64,000 nucleotides of DNA from Primulina eburnea (Eukaryota; Streptophyta; Magnoliopsida; Lamiales; Gesneriaceae): positions 18,943,054 through 19,007,053 of the forward strand of contig NC_133101.1 of assembly GCF_022965805.1 (NCBI RefSeq), read 5' to 3'. A model generated the notes under the pieces. That model was not told the origin of the DNA. It saw nothing but the letters and a program-made list of their open reading frames with translations, and ran no database searches. This document shows positions 10,887 through 23,100 of the stretch, piece by piece. Position 1 is the stretch's first letter, and each line of letters opens with the position of its first letter. The position numbers were made by a program, and so were the translations under genes.

Positions 10887-13800
10887 GACGGCCATTTCTA
10901 GCAACTTCAAATGCTTTAATTAATTGTCGAAATGGAATAATGAAATTGTCTTTTGGAAATATGACTCTAGAACTTAATGTGTTTAATTTATGTAAACAAC
11001 CAAGTATTAATGAAAATGAAAATGAATATGATAATGAAATTGAAATTGAAACAATTGTGGAAGAAAATATACAAGAAGAAAACTTAAATCAACAATCTGA
11101 AGTTTTTTCAGTAGAAAGTTTTGAGTCTGAAAATAATTTTAAAGAAGATGATAATACAAAACTTGAATTAAAAGCTTTACCATTAGAATTGAAATATGTA
11201 TTTCTTGGTCAAAATAAAACATTTCTTGTTGTAATTTCTTGTACTCTTCTACCAAATCAAGAAGAAGATTTAATTCAATTACTTAAAAAATATAAAAATG
11301 CAATTGGATGGACTTTGAAAGATGTAAAAGGTATGAATCCTTTAATTTGTACACATAAAATTCACTTGGAAGAAAATGCTAAAACGTATCAACAACCACA
11401 AAGAAGGTTAAATCCACATATGAAGGAAGTTGTTAAGAATGAAGTATTAAAACTATTAGACGCTGGAATTATCTATCAAATCTCAGATAGTAAATGGGCA
11501 AGTCCAACACAAGTAGTACCTAAAAAGTCAGGCATCACTGTTATAAAAAATGAAAAGGGAGAGTTATTACAAGCTAGGATTCCATCTAGTTGGCGTATAT
11601 GTATTGATTATAGAAAATTAAATGACGCAACTAGAAAAGATCATTTCCCACTACCATTTTTAGATCAAATTATAGAAAAAGTAGTAGGAAATTCTTATTA
11701 CTGTTTTCTTGATGGGTATTCGGGGTATTATCAAATACCTATATCATTAGAAGATCAAGAAAAAACTACTTTCACCTGTCCTTTCGGAAATTTTGCATTT
11801 AAAAGAATGCCATTTGGTTTATGTAATGTTCCGGCCACTTTTCAAAGATGCATGTTAAGTTTTTTTTGTGATATGATTGAAGAATTTGTAGAAGTTTTTA
11901 TGGATGATATAACTGTTTTTGGAAACTCATTTGAAAATTGTCTTAAAAATCTAGAAGAAGTATTAAAAAGATGTGAAGAAAAAAATCTTGTTTTAAATTG
12001 AGAAAAATGTCATTATATGGTTAAATCTGGGATTGTCTTAGGACATGTGATATCTGAAAAAGGAATTGAAGTTGATAAAGCCAAAGTTGATGTTATTGCT
12101 AATTTAACATCACCAAAAACAATCAAAGAAGTTCGATCATTTTTGGGTCATGCAGGATTTTATAGAAGGTTTATAAAAAATTTCAGCATAATATCTAAAC
12201 CAATTTCAAATCTTTTAACAAAAGATACACAATTTGAATGGACTCAAAAATGTGAAAATGCTTTTAAAAAAATAATTAATCTTTTAATTACATCACCTTT
12301 TTTACAACCTCCAGATTGGTCTTTACCATTTGAATTAATGTGTGGTGCAAGTGATTATGCTATAGGAGCTGTGTTAGGACAAAGAAAAGAAGGAAAACCT
12401 TATGCAATTTATTATGCTAGTAGAACATTAAATAGTGCTCAAATAAATTATTCAACTACTGAAAAAGAATTACTTTCAGTAGTATTTGAATTAGATAAGT
12501 TTCGATCTTATTTAATCGGTTCTACTACTATTGTTTACACAGATCATTCTGTCGTAAAATATTTATCAAATAAACAAGATGCTAAGCCAAGATTAATACG
12601 GTGGATTTTATTGTTACAAGAATTTGATATTATAATTAAAGATAAAAAAGAAAAAGAAAATGTTGTAGCCGATCATTTATCTAGAATAACGGCTGAATCA
12701 TCTCATAATGAAATACCAATAAATGAAAATTTTCCAGATGATCAGTTGTTTTATGCTACTATTATGCCATGGTTTTCTAACATTGTAAATTTTCTTGTGA
12801 CAAATAAAATGCCTTCTCATTGGAATTCACAGGATAAGAATAAATTCTTGATAGAAGTTAAAAAATTTTATTGGGATGATCCTTACTTATTTAAGTATTT
12901 TTCTGACCAAATTTTTCGACGATGCGTACCTGACAATGAAGTAAAGAATGTTATTAAATTTTGTCATTCTGAAGCATGTGGGGGTCATTTTTCATACAAT
13001 AAAACAGCTACAAAAATCTTACAATGTGGATTTTATTGGCCGTCTTTATTCAAAGATACGCATTTATTTTGCAAATCTTGTGAAAACTGTCAGAAGATGG
13101 GATCAATTTCAAAACGCAACATGATGCCTTTAAATCCAATCATAATTATTGAAATATTTGATAGTTGAGGGATAGATTTTATGGGTCCATTTCCATTATC
13201 TTTTGGATATACGTACATTTTAGTCGCTGTTGATTATGTTTCAAAATGGATTGAAGCAATTGCATGTAGAACTAATGATCATAAAGTTGTTATAAAATTT
13301 TTAAAAGAAAATATTTTTAGCCGATTTGGAATACCTAGAGCAATAATTAGTGATGGGGGAAGTCATTTTATAAATAAATCATTTTCTTCTTTGTTAAGAA
13401 AATATGGCATTACACATAAAGTTTCTACTCCATATCATCCTCAAAGTAATGGTCAAGTTGAACTTGCAAATAGAGAAATAAAACAAATTTTAGAAAAAAC
13501 AGTTAATTCAAATCGAAAAGATTGGTCTTTAAGATTAACTGATGCATTATGGGCATATAGAACTGCATTTAAAACATCATTAGGGATGTCACCATATAGG
13601 TTAGTTTTTGGTAAATATTGTCATTTACCGGTTGAACTTGAACATAAAGCTTATTGGGCAATAAAAGCATTTAATATTAATTTAGATGATGCATCTAAAT
13701 TAAGAAAATTGCAAATAAATGAACTTGAAGAATTAAGAAATGATGCATATGAAAATTCAAAGATTTATAAAGATAAAACTAAAGCCTTTCATGATAAAAA

Positions 13801-14053
13801 TATTATGAGAAAGTCATTTGAACTTGGACAAAAAGTTTTGCTTTATAACTCTCGTTTGCATATATTTCAAGGTAAACTAAGATCGAGGTGGTCAGGACCA
13901 TTTATAGTCAATTTTGTTTATCCTCATGGTGCTGTTGATATTGAAAATCCCAAAAATAATGATGTGTTTAAAGTTAATGGACAAAGACTTAAGCCTTTTA
14001 TAGAAAATGAAATTCTTAATGATGAGTTTATGCCTTTATATGATCCACAATAG
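10887..14053 (+). pseudogene. pol: Element A pol remnant: protease end, RT, RNase H, integrase
   Basis: One reading frame, starting in the middle of the protease, is interrupted by only two stops, both TGA where a tryptophan codon is expected (11999-12001 and 13166-13168). Motifs include [11 protein letters not shown] near 11900, RNase [10 protein letters not shown] near 12541, integrase zinc region about 12960-13095, IDFMGPF near 13172 and PYHPQSNGQ near 13429. The stop at 14051-14053 is the natural end of pol. Codon use is strongly A/T-rich. Apart from the two stops it is nearly identical to element B pol, which is broken at other positions. Confidence 0.93.
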
Positions 14054-14080
14054 TTGTTGATATTTTCATTTTGTTTTTGC

Positions 14081-14082
14081 AG
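14081..14082 (+). promoter_or_regulatory. Candidate splice acceptor before the cysteine-rich ORF (copy A)
   Basis: A pyrimidine-rich run ends in ttttgtttttgcag 28 bases after the pol stop, and the element B copy has the same sequence at 52190-52191. It would suit a spliced message that places the downstream ORF behind the leader. Inference from sequence only. Confidence 0.4.
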
Positions 14083-14191
14083 ATTCTAGTTCATTTCCCG
14101 GTTAAGTGGCGGATAACGGTACTCCGTGACTGTCTAAGTCGGTTCTTTAGTTTTCCCAAAATAATTGAAATATATATATAATAATAATAAT

Positions 14192-14717
14192 ATGGATGCG
14201 TGTATTATGAATCATCGTAAATATTTTTCTTGTTTACCTGATAATGAGTTGAAAAAATTTATAAAGCTAGATGTGAGCGGCTAAGGTTGATAATGTCATA
14301 TGGAATACCGAGTGATGTCCGTTTGATAATTGAAGCAAAAGTCCGGTTGGTTGGGGAAGCAAGTGAAATAATAATAAGACATATGCCAGGATTTGGTAAA
14401 AGTACATATGCCAAAAAGCGAAGAGCTAAACGTATAGGTGGATGTCATAAATGTGCAAGGTGGACTTGTAATGGGAAATGCAAAAATGTTGGAATGACAT
14501 CAATGAATAGAGAAGATAAAATTTTATTCATTAAGAATGGTCTGAGTAAAGAGCCTTTGGATAATTTTCTAGAGGTTCTTGATACGCATTCTAGTGGATT
14601 TGTGCAAAATGAACTTCTTAAACTATGGTGGCAATTTCAACATGAGGAATATCAATATGGACGGTGGAATCAGCCTTACAAAGATCCTACTGTAGTAACA
14701 CATGTCTATTTAGATAA

Positions 14718-14718
<1 letters not shown>
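14192..14718 (+). pseudogene. Cysteine-rich, basic-motif protein (carlavirus CRP-like), copy A
   Basis: The frame begins at the ATG at 14192 but loses one A near 14250, so the first part runs into a stop. From 14287 the frame is open to the codons for VYLDK at 14718 and then into a TA microsatellite. It encodes the basic motif GKSTYAKKRRAKR followed by a small C-x2-C-x4-C-x3-C cluster (CHKC...C...C), then a 65-residue tail rich in aromatic residues. A basic stretch followed directly by a cysteine cluster is the hallmark of the nucleic-acid-binding proteins of carlaviruses (Pfam viral NABP), which bind RNA or DNA and affect silencing. Similarity is by recalled motif only. It is not a retroviral protein and not an ordinary gag knuckle (no CCHC spacing). 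Confidence 0.6.
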
Positions 14719-14791
<73 letters not shown>

Positions 14792-14803
14792 TTATCTAAA
14801 TCA
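14706..14803 (+). repeat. TA microsatellite inside a larger palindrome
   Basis: About 70 bases of (ta)n are flanked by exact inverted copies of atttagataagta and tacttatctaaat. In element B the corresponding place holds about 130 bases of unique sequence (52856-52984), so copy A has replaced that segment with a fold-back. Confidence 0.85.
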
Positions 14804-14975
14804 GAGGAAGATGTGATCCACAATCACAACTGCGCTGTATATATTTGTTTTAATTGTGTCATTTTTATTTTCTTTTAATAATAATAGTTTCCTGTTCAAA
14901 TATTGACTTTTAGCATGTTACGCTTATAAATTCATATGCTGTGATCTAACAATTACAGAAAACACATTTCTCAAC

Positions 14976-15604
14976 ATGTCAACGTCCACGGTAAGTAAAA
15001 TAAAAAAAATTTGTGTATTTTGTGGATCTAGTGCAGGAAAAGATTCAATTTATGAAGAAGTAGCAGAAAAACTTGGAGTAACACTTGCTAAAAAAAGATT
15101 CATTTGGTATATGGTGGTGGTGAAGTTGGCCTCATGGGAAAAGTTGCAAAAGCTGCGCATGCAGGTGGAAGTGAAGTCTTAGGCATTATTCCGATTACCT
15201 TAGCCAATCTTACATGACCAACAATAGGAGAAGAAATGAAAGTGGACAACATGTACTGAAAGAATTACTCAAATGATTGAACATTCAGATGCTTTCATTG
15301 CTTTGCCAGGAGGTTTCGGTACTTTGGAAGAAATATTTCATACTGTTTGTTGGGCACAATTAAATATCCACAATAAGCCAATTGGTTTGTTAAATGTTAA
15401 CAATTATTATGATAAACTGTTATCGTTTCTTGATGATGTTGTGGAATAGGGATTTATTTCATTAGCTTCGCGAAGGATGTTAGTTTCTGCTACAAGTGAA
15501 GGTGAACTTATTGATTTACTGCAAGGATTTAGTCATGAACCAGATCCATTCTTATCTCAACTTAATTGGCCAACATCCAAGAGTAAGAAAAGAAAATTCA
15601 TGTG
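14976..15604 (+). pseudogene. LOG: LOG-family cytokinin phosphoribohydrolase, decayed copy A
   Basis: Counterpart of the intact gene at 53158-53787. The start (ICVFCGSSAGK) is clear. A one-base deletion near 15094 shifts the frame, and further damage follows: a TGA in the codons after NLT, an extra base near 15253 and a TAG replacing glutamine near 15447. The catalytic-site motif PGGFGTLEE is still readable at about 15306-15332. There are no introns. It lies within element A between the cysteine-rich ORF and the 3' LTR. It cannot produce a full enzyme. Confidence 0.9.
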
Positions 15605-17061
15605 ATGCTAAACTTGTGATTCAACGGTATGTTTTTAATTTTTTTTTTTAAGGTATGAATAATTTCCTTTTCTTCTTCTCTTCTTAGTTTTTTTTATTAT
15701 ATAAAAATAAAAATATGTAGTAATAATAATAATACTTTTTAGTTCAATGTCGAGTAAGGTGTCAGTAAAATGCACCTGAGACGCATTAGTTAATAATTAT
15801 CGGAAAATCACAATACACTAGATTTTAATATTCATTATGTTCAAATTACAGACTACAAGAAAAATTAGTTTTCATATGTACCAATTTATATACATATATA
15901 TTTTGATCAATTAATATAAAATATATAATAGATGTGTTTATTTATTTACATATATGTATATATTTGTGTGTGTTTTCAAATAAAATAATTTCTAAAATTT
16001 TTATAAGAATATAGTTAAAAGATATTGTTTGTATGGTTGTTAACATGTATAATTGAAAGAATTTTTTTGTAAAAATATAATATATACTCACACATCTTTT
16101 GTGAGTAAGTGGTGATAAATGAGAAAACAATTAATAAATTTTTATTGATTATTAAAAAATTGTTAATTTCAAGAATATAACTCTCCTAAAAAAAATATTT
16201 ATTGAAAAAAAAAAAAAAAAAAGACGTAAATAAATAACGGACTGCAAAATATTTTATTCATTGTATTTTTTTCTAGATTTGATTGATGTATTATCAATGT
16301 GTTCTAAAAACATCAATCAATGTGTTTTTTTTAAAAAAAAAACCAAAAAACAAAAAGATTTGTTTGTGCTAGATAAGTTCAAAGGTAGTCGGATGTATCC
16401 GTTATATAAAATATTTATATATATATAAATATAAATTTATGGTAGAATGTTTGGATAAAAAAAATTTATGTTATTGTAAAATTTTGCAGTCACGTTATTT
16501 AAAAAAAACAAAAAAATATAGAAAGAAAAAAAAAGAAGAAAAGGGGATTTTATTCTTTGTAAATTTTCCTATTTTATTTTCAATATTAGTTTATTTAATT
16601 GTATGCTTTAATACTTAGTCTTTTTCTATGAGAGTTAATATTCATTCCAACTCCATGAGTGAAAACTAGCTATTCATTAAATATTTTGACCTGAAAAAAT
16701 ATATGGAGTTGAGGCTTTTACAAAAATATTCTTGATATTATACATGTTATGGTGGGTGGCGTGAATTATCTTTTTGACTATATTATTATAAAAAATTTTA
16801 GAAATTTAAAAATTATATATATTATTAATTTTTATATTATGTTAAAATATGAATAAAAACACATCAAATTATATATTATTATATTAAACAAAAATATGTA
16901 TATATATATGTATATATATATATATATAAAATCGGTATATGATTTTGTTTTTAAAATGAATATGTTTGTATTTGAATATATAAAAAGAATAAAGAATCTA
17001 GGTTGTGATTTTTCGATAAATTTTTTTACTAAGGGACTAGTAATAAGATAGTGTGGGGGTG
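15605..17061 (+). other. Non-coding stretch between LOG and 3' LTR, element A
   Basis: Very A/T-rich sequence with homopolymer and TA runs and no credible gene. It is collinear with 53788-55223 in element B. It ends with the polypurine tract gtgtgggggtg at about 17051-17061. Confidence 0.8.
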
Positions 17062-18757
17062 TGATGAAACTTAAAATTAATAATTTATTATATGTTAAAA
17101 CCTGTATTTTAAAATTTTAAGTTTCATTAAAATTATAAATTATGTTATTTTAGTATTGTTTGTTTATATTTAAATGTCTTAAAATTTGTTTTATTTTCAG
17201 GTTTTCTACGTGTTGTTAAAATAATGATAACTCAAGCTAGAAAATTCAAATGGAGGTGACTCAAACATGGTTGGAATCCTTGAGAAATTATCTACAACTT
17301 TGCAGAAGACATGATTGCCTAAAAAGTTCATTAAGATGATCAAATTGTGCAAATATCAAAAGGATGACAAATTTACTTTTACCATGACCAGCATATAGTA
17401 AAAAATTCACAACTATTTCAATATTTAACCAAATGAGGTGAATCAAGTGCCAAATTCATCTACAGAAAATTCCCCACATGTTTTCCATTTTGATGAGATT
17501 CAAATTAGGTGATTAAAGTCGTGGAACAAGGCATTGAGTAGTGAAGGGACATGGAATTAGAGTTGGAGGAGACAAAGAATACTATTACAACTACATGGCA
17601 GTAATAAAATTTTTGACTCTTTCTCTCATTTGGCCTATAAATAGGGGCCTTGTGCTAGTTTGAGAATCATTCTATCTCATTGTAAAATATAGTGTGAGTG
17701 TGTATCAAAGTTCTAAGTTCCAATATATTTTCTTTCATTCTCTCAACTATGAGTGATATTTTAGTGTTGATCAAAAGTAAGTTCATGGCAAGCTAAATCT
17801 ATTATGTCAAGGTGAAAAGGATGCATTCTTGGTGAAGTAAGATTGTTTATATTTTGTATATTCTATCTTTATTTCTTTTCATTTAGCTAACTTCTTTTTA
17901 TTGTAGGTAAAAATGAATTATTTGTTGTTATCAATTTACATCAAATACTTGATACCATTGAAGTGGTTATCTTGATTTGTTGTTTAATTTTGATACAATA
18001 AATATTTCATCAATTATTATTATTGTTATATTATATACATATATATATATATATCATTATTTTATAATATTTCATTTAGACGATAGCATGGCTCTGCCGA
18101 TTGTTCTAAATGAAATATTATGATTTGATACTAACATCTAACAATCTAACATTTACTTTATCGCAACTAACTTTTATTTTCCGCATCTAACATTTACTTT
18201 ATCACAACTAACTTTTATTTTTCCACATCTAACATTTATTTTATCGCAATTCGCAACTAACTTTTATTTTTCGCATCTAACTTTTACTTTACCGCAACTA
18301 ACTTATTAAATCAATATATTTCATTTAGGCAATAGCGTGGCTCTGCCGGTTGTTCTAAATGAAATATAATGATTTAATTTAACATTTACTTTATGCAATT
18401 ATATATTTATATGATTATAACTATAATCATAGGTACCATATATAAAATATCGGTTAACTCGGTATGTTCTATAGTGGGAGCTATATTATATTATGTGTGT
18501 GTTTAATTTTCTTGGAATCATTATTTATGGTGGTTTCCTTTGTTTTACTTTTATTTAAACAATATTACATAAACCAAGAATAAAACCTCAAGCCTTGACA
18601 AAATTTATAATTTGTAAACTTCATTCTTGCATTTGGTAATCTATAAATTAATAAATTTAAACTCAAAATAACCTCTAAGTGGATCGATCTCGTACTTACG
18701 AAATATATTACTTGCAGACAACCTACACTTGAGTGAATTATTATTTAAGTAGTAGCA
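17062..18757 (+). repeat. 3' LTR of element A
   Basis: Begins tgatgaaactt and ends agtagca, 1696 bp, matching the LTRs of element B. It contains two stem-loops (18066-18119 and 18315-18367), with arms like tatttcatttag and ctaaatgaaata around a cgtggctctgcc-type centre. Between them are tandem repeats of about 30 bp built on cgcaactaacttttattt. Confidence 0.9.
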
Positions 18758-19203
18758 ACAGACAAGCCAAATATGCCAATATTCAACGCCGACCTCTAGA
18801 ATTTGAGACAGGAGACAGAGTATTTCTGAAGATTTCTCCTTTCAGAGGTGTTATCAGATTTGGCAAATGAGGGAAGTTGTCTCCTCGATATATCGGTCTG
18901 TATTAGATTATTGAGAAGATAGATAGTCGTGCCTATCGTCTTGCTCTTCCGCCTTCTCTATCTGGAATACATGATGTCTTTCATGTATCTAGGTTACGGA
19001 AATATCTCCGTGATGATTCTCATATTCTTCAGCCAGATGAGGCCGAACTTGACGACACTCTAAGTTATATTGAAAAACCGATTCAGATTCTCGATCGTAA
19101 AAAAAAGCAACTCAGAACGAAGACTATTCCACTTGTGAAAGTTCATTGGAGTCGACATGGCATTGAAGAAGCTACCTGGGAGACTGAATCAGACATGAGA
19201 CAG
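18758..19203 (+). pseudogene. pol: Chromovirus integrase C-terminus and chromodomain, fragment
   Basis: Translates as the C-terminal integrase region and chromodomain of a C-family Tekay/Del element (GDRVFLKISPF, SGIHDVFHVSRLRKYL, then VKVHWSRHG and EATWETESDM), with stops near 18868 and 18905. The chromodomain guides insertion to modified chromatin. The left edge is the insertion point of element A. The right edge is an abrupt joint to the middle of the F LTR at about 19203, just before the expected end of pol. Confidence 0.85.
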
Positions 19204-19854
19204 AAAAACATAAAATATTTTTATTAAATAATTATTTTAATTGTTTAAAATAAAGTTGATGGTTTTTCATATTTTTGAAAATAATGGGTTTTGGGGTGAT
19301 TTTATACGCCGGGACGTAAATTTTATCGGTGTTGATTTTTCAATAAAAATGAGAGCTTTTTGGCAACCCGACTAATAAATTCACAAATTTATTTAAACAA
19401 AAACCTTGTTGATATTTTATTAAATCCCAATTAAAACTAATGAGCTTAATTTATTGGCTTAATAGGCCCAAGCCTAGTTAATAGTTTAATTAATATTTAA
19501 AAAAGTAAAACCCTATACCTAGCAACACAAACTCACACCTCCCACTCTCAAATTAAGAAAACTCTCCCTTAAAAGCACACAACACACACGGCACAGACAC
19601 ACACACCACAAAGGGAAAGGATTTTCGAGAAGGTTCAAGGAGGAACAAGCCAAAGGTTTCACTCCGTTCTTCGACGTCAACGGTTTTTCGTGCGTATATA
19701 ACGCAAAGGCACGCCATACATGTAATGCCTGAGATTTTATCACTGTAATCTGAGATTGATTAATTGACAGAATTGCGATTAAAGAAGATTTCAGAAGCTA
19801 GAGGGCGTTGGATTTAATTTGAATAGAAATTCATGAAATTGATGTGGAGGGCAG

Positions 19855-20055
19855 AGATTTGTGCGCACATGCGCGAGGGAGAGGCGCGCATATGCGAGAG
19901 CAAGACAGTAGCCCAAGGTGCAAAACAGAGTTTCTCCCGCACATGAGCGAAGTGATGGCGCGCATATGCGCGAGCGGCAGAGTTGCTGAGCGCAGAGACC
20001 AGTAGGTCTCGCGCATTTGCGCCGATGATAGTCGCGCATATGCACGAGACGTGCA
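19855..20055 (+). repeat. gcgcatatgcgc palindrome array, solo LTR
   Basis: About six or seven copies of palindromes close to tcgcgcatatgcgcga, some decayed (for example gcgcacatgcgcga), are spaced 20-45 bp apart. The same array occurs in the other C-family LTRs and in the LTR at the right end of the window. Confidence 0.9.
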
Positions 20056-20094
20056 GCACAAAGGAAATAGCCACGTATTTGTGCCATGCAACTT

Positions 20095-20105
20095 GATATA
20101 TAAAT
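20095..20105 (+). promoter_or_regulatory. Candidate LTR TATA box
   Basis: gatatataaat lies about 45 bp downstream of the palindrome array, where a U3 core promoter is expected. The related LTR at the right end of the window has gatatttaaaac at the same relative place. Confidence 0.5.
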
Positions 20106-23100
20106 TTGTTTCATTTCCTTCAGCATTCAGCAAGAAAGAACGAAAATTCTCCAGCAAAATCTTCAAAGTTTCCTTAAGCTTTAGAAATTTGATTATTCAA
20201 GATTCGGTTATCAGATATGTAATTCGAGCACAGTTCTGTGATCCTCTCGTCAAGAGCTACACAAGGACGTAAGTTTTATTGATTTCTGATATGATTTCAA
20301 ATTATGATATTGTAGGAATTGTGATTTGATTATTATTATGTGTTATGGAAATACTGATAATCGTAGAATGGAAATCAGATCGAAGAACAGACAGTAGATG
20401 GAATTATTATGAATTTTCAGATTATATGATTGAGAATATACAGATTTGATATTGGACTCGTATTTATTGATTTATTATGAGTTATGATATTGTATCTGTG
20501 ATGTTGAGTTGACGGGGATACCGTTATTGTGCTGTTATGACGTCAATATTGCTCAGATTATGTCTTGATTTGAATATGGATCAGAACAGGTCTTGAATTG
20601 AGTTGTATATTGATATTGTACTTCTCGAATATGTCATTTCAGATTGATTGACATTGACAGCTTTTAATTTAGAATTCAATTTCGTCAAAGAACAACGAAA
20701 GAAATGTATAAATCAATGTTGAACCGGGAGAATAACTCGAGTGAGATATAACTTGAGTTTTCCTAAACCACATACTTAGTTGCTATTGGTTTCAGATATT
20801 TGAATTCATTGCATTTATATGCTTGTTCTATTGATTTATAGAAAGCATGTATTAGATGATTGATTTTGAGACAGAGAGTCTTTGGTAGATGTGCCAATTC
20901 GTGACAGAGTTATTGGCAGAGGTGCCAGGTTACTGGGCATTGGTCGATATCGATGTGCTTAGGAGCAGATCAACTTCTATTACAGATATTCGATATAGAG
21001 TACCAAAGTCTGGGAATAAGAACGTATCACCATCTAGCTGAGGAGAGTAGGTGAGTTGTTGCGTTCTTATTCAACCGGGATCTCTAGATCATATGAGTCG
21101 AGTCAAGAGTTTGATTTACAGCTTTATGTTGATTTACATTGTACAGATTATGATATATGTTGTTGTCAATGTTTTATGCTTTTATATAGAATTGTATAAA
21201 CAGCATGTATACATTGTTTATACTGAGAATTATATTCTCAATGGAGTATCCGGCTGTTGTTGTGTTTGTATGTGTGCATGACAACAGGTGAGACAGGATC
21301 AGGGTCGAGAAGAGGATGAGAGATCGAGATAGAGTGGTTATTCCGGACTTTGAATTAGATTTGGCTTTCAACACTTGATATGTAGTTGTTGAACTTTAGT
21401 TTGATATGATTGTATCGTGAGTGTGTTTTATACCTTAGATCATGTTGTAGATATTACACTGATCTTGTATGTAAATAAAATGGAGTAGAACTTGTTGTAT
21501 AGATTCGTACACTTGTTTATATGTTGCGCACTTGTGTCTTTTAAAAATAAAAAATTAGACCCATTACTATTAATTTGATCCAATTATCCCAAGAATTATT
21601 AAGAAGAAAGATTAGCGTCCGGGTCCCCATAATACATCTCTTTTTCTAATTCATCATGTCATAATATAGTTTTAAAAGTTGTGTGCATGAAAAACCATGA
21701 AGTTGCCTTGTTTATTTTTGAATTATTGCACTTGCATGTATTAAATCCATGAGGTTTGATCCAAAAACTTGTTCTAGGCATGTTAAGGTGCTGCCATGAT
21801 GTCAAAATATGTTTAAGCAAGGCTTTTATATGAACTAGAGTCCTAACCAAACACCAAACTCACGGCAGAAACATGCACAGGCTGGAAATCGGTTTGTTGC
21901 TGTCAAGGTTATGGCATCGGGTTTCCTTGGTGAAGGGGAGGGCTGGACTTGGCTTGGGTTCAGGGCTGGCCTAGGGTCTGGTTGTGTCAAGGGGAGAGTC
22001 CTAGCCAAGCTAGGACTCGGTTTAGAAAGGCTGGGAGGAGTCCCGAGAGCAAGCTTCAGTTTTGCGAAGGGTTCGCGCAGCTTGCTGGGAGGGAAGGGCT
22101 CGGTCCAAGGCTCAAGGGTTGGGCAAGGGCGAGTCCTCAGGGTCCAAGGTAGGTTTTCTAGTGGGTGGTTCGGGTGCTGGAGCGATGGCTTGGTCCATAG
22201 GTTCCCAAACTTAGAGCCCTTGCTTATTGGAACTCTCGGCTGCAGCACTTGGAGATTGCTAGCGTTTGTTTCTGGGTTTTTTTTTTGGGTTCTAAGTGAT
22301 CTAAGGGTCCAGGAGGGTACTGTAGGGTGTTTGTCAGGGTTTAGATCAACTTGTTTTGGGGGCGACTCGAGAAAATCGAAAGATGGTTCGGGGTCGAAGT
22401 TTATGTGTCATAATAGGGTTTCTAAACTTAAATTAATTGAAAAATGGCTCACGGGAGTCGAGTCATGGTTCATAAGGCTAAATAATATAAAAAGACTAAA
22501 TTTTAGATTTAGGAATTTTATATTAAAGTTTGGGATTTTTCGAGATTAAAACACCGTCAAAACAATTAATTAAAGATAAATGAAAAAGTCTAATCTTTAA
22601 GCTAAATAAAATCGTGGGAAAATTAATTTAGACTTAAATAATTATTTGGGACATGTAAGAGTCAATGAATTCAAGAAAAAGTTAAAATCGAGGAATTTTA
22701 CGTCTAGGAGTAAAACGATCTTTTTACACCAAAAATTAGTAAACATCATGGCAGTGCCCTAAATGCTGTTTTTATGATATTATGATCATTTTTAAATGTT
22801 TATGAAATGTTCATGATTAAATTATGATTTTTAAATGTCTATTTGATTTTTATGGTTTAAGGAAGACATTTAAAAGACATGTTGCATGCTTGGTTTCAAA
22901 AGAAAAAATGTTATGTTATGCATGATTTTTTAAAGTGATGTGAATGTAAATCGTTGAAGGAAGTGAAGTAATTGTGACTAATTCGATAATATTGGAGATA
23001 TCGTGAGGGTGACGGTCACAGTGGAAGCCCGACGATCGTATTTCCATTATTACGAATATGAGGATATGTGGTTATGAGGTAAAGTTAAGAATTAGAATAT

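Larger units (their letters stand above)
10887..18757 (+). mobile_element. Element A: LTR retrotransposon with cysteine-rich ORF and LOG cargo
   Basis: 5'-truncated copy of the same family as element B (44087-56835). Order is protease, RT, RNase H, integrase, cysteine-rich ORF, LOG pseudogene, non-coding stretch, polypurine tract (gtgtgggggtg) and 3' LTR. The left edge is the insertion point of the minus-strand element, so gag and the 5' LTR should exist left of the window. The right edge lies inside a chromovirus pol. Its insertion site differs from that of B, showing that cargo and element moved together. Confidence 0.88.
19721..21631 (+). mobile_element. Solo LTR of the C chromovirus family
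   Basis: 1911 bp from tgtaatgcctg to gtccccata, the same family as the LTRs at 37789-39720 and 57333-58881 but on the other strand. It is flanked by a 5-base target duplication, ataca, at 19716-19720 and 21632-21636. The uninterrupted target (ccatacatctcttttt) is visible in the 3' LTR of F near 30074. No internal region is present, as expected after LTR-LTR recombination. The last two bases are ta instead of ca. Confidence 0.92.

Noticed and set aside
14719..14799. IYIYIY tail on the cysteine-rich ORF of copy A
   Set aside because: Translation of a TA microsatellite that replaced other sequence; not part of the original protein.
19855..20055. CRISPR-like array of repeats with spacers
   Set aside because: Units are short, degenerate palindromes inside a plant LTR with uneven spacing; no cas genes and not a prokaryote.
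19791..20166. Several overlapping frames of about 110 codons across the palindrome array
   Set aside because: They translate the repeated gcgcatatgcgc units in several frames and strands; a by-product of the palindromes.
21911..22549. Open frame of 212 codons, glycine-rich, in the F 5' LTR
   Set aside because: It lies fully inside an LTR, is broken and shorter in the 3' LTR copy (30355-30600), and has no recognisable domain.
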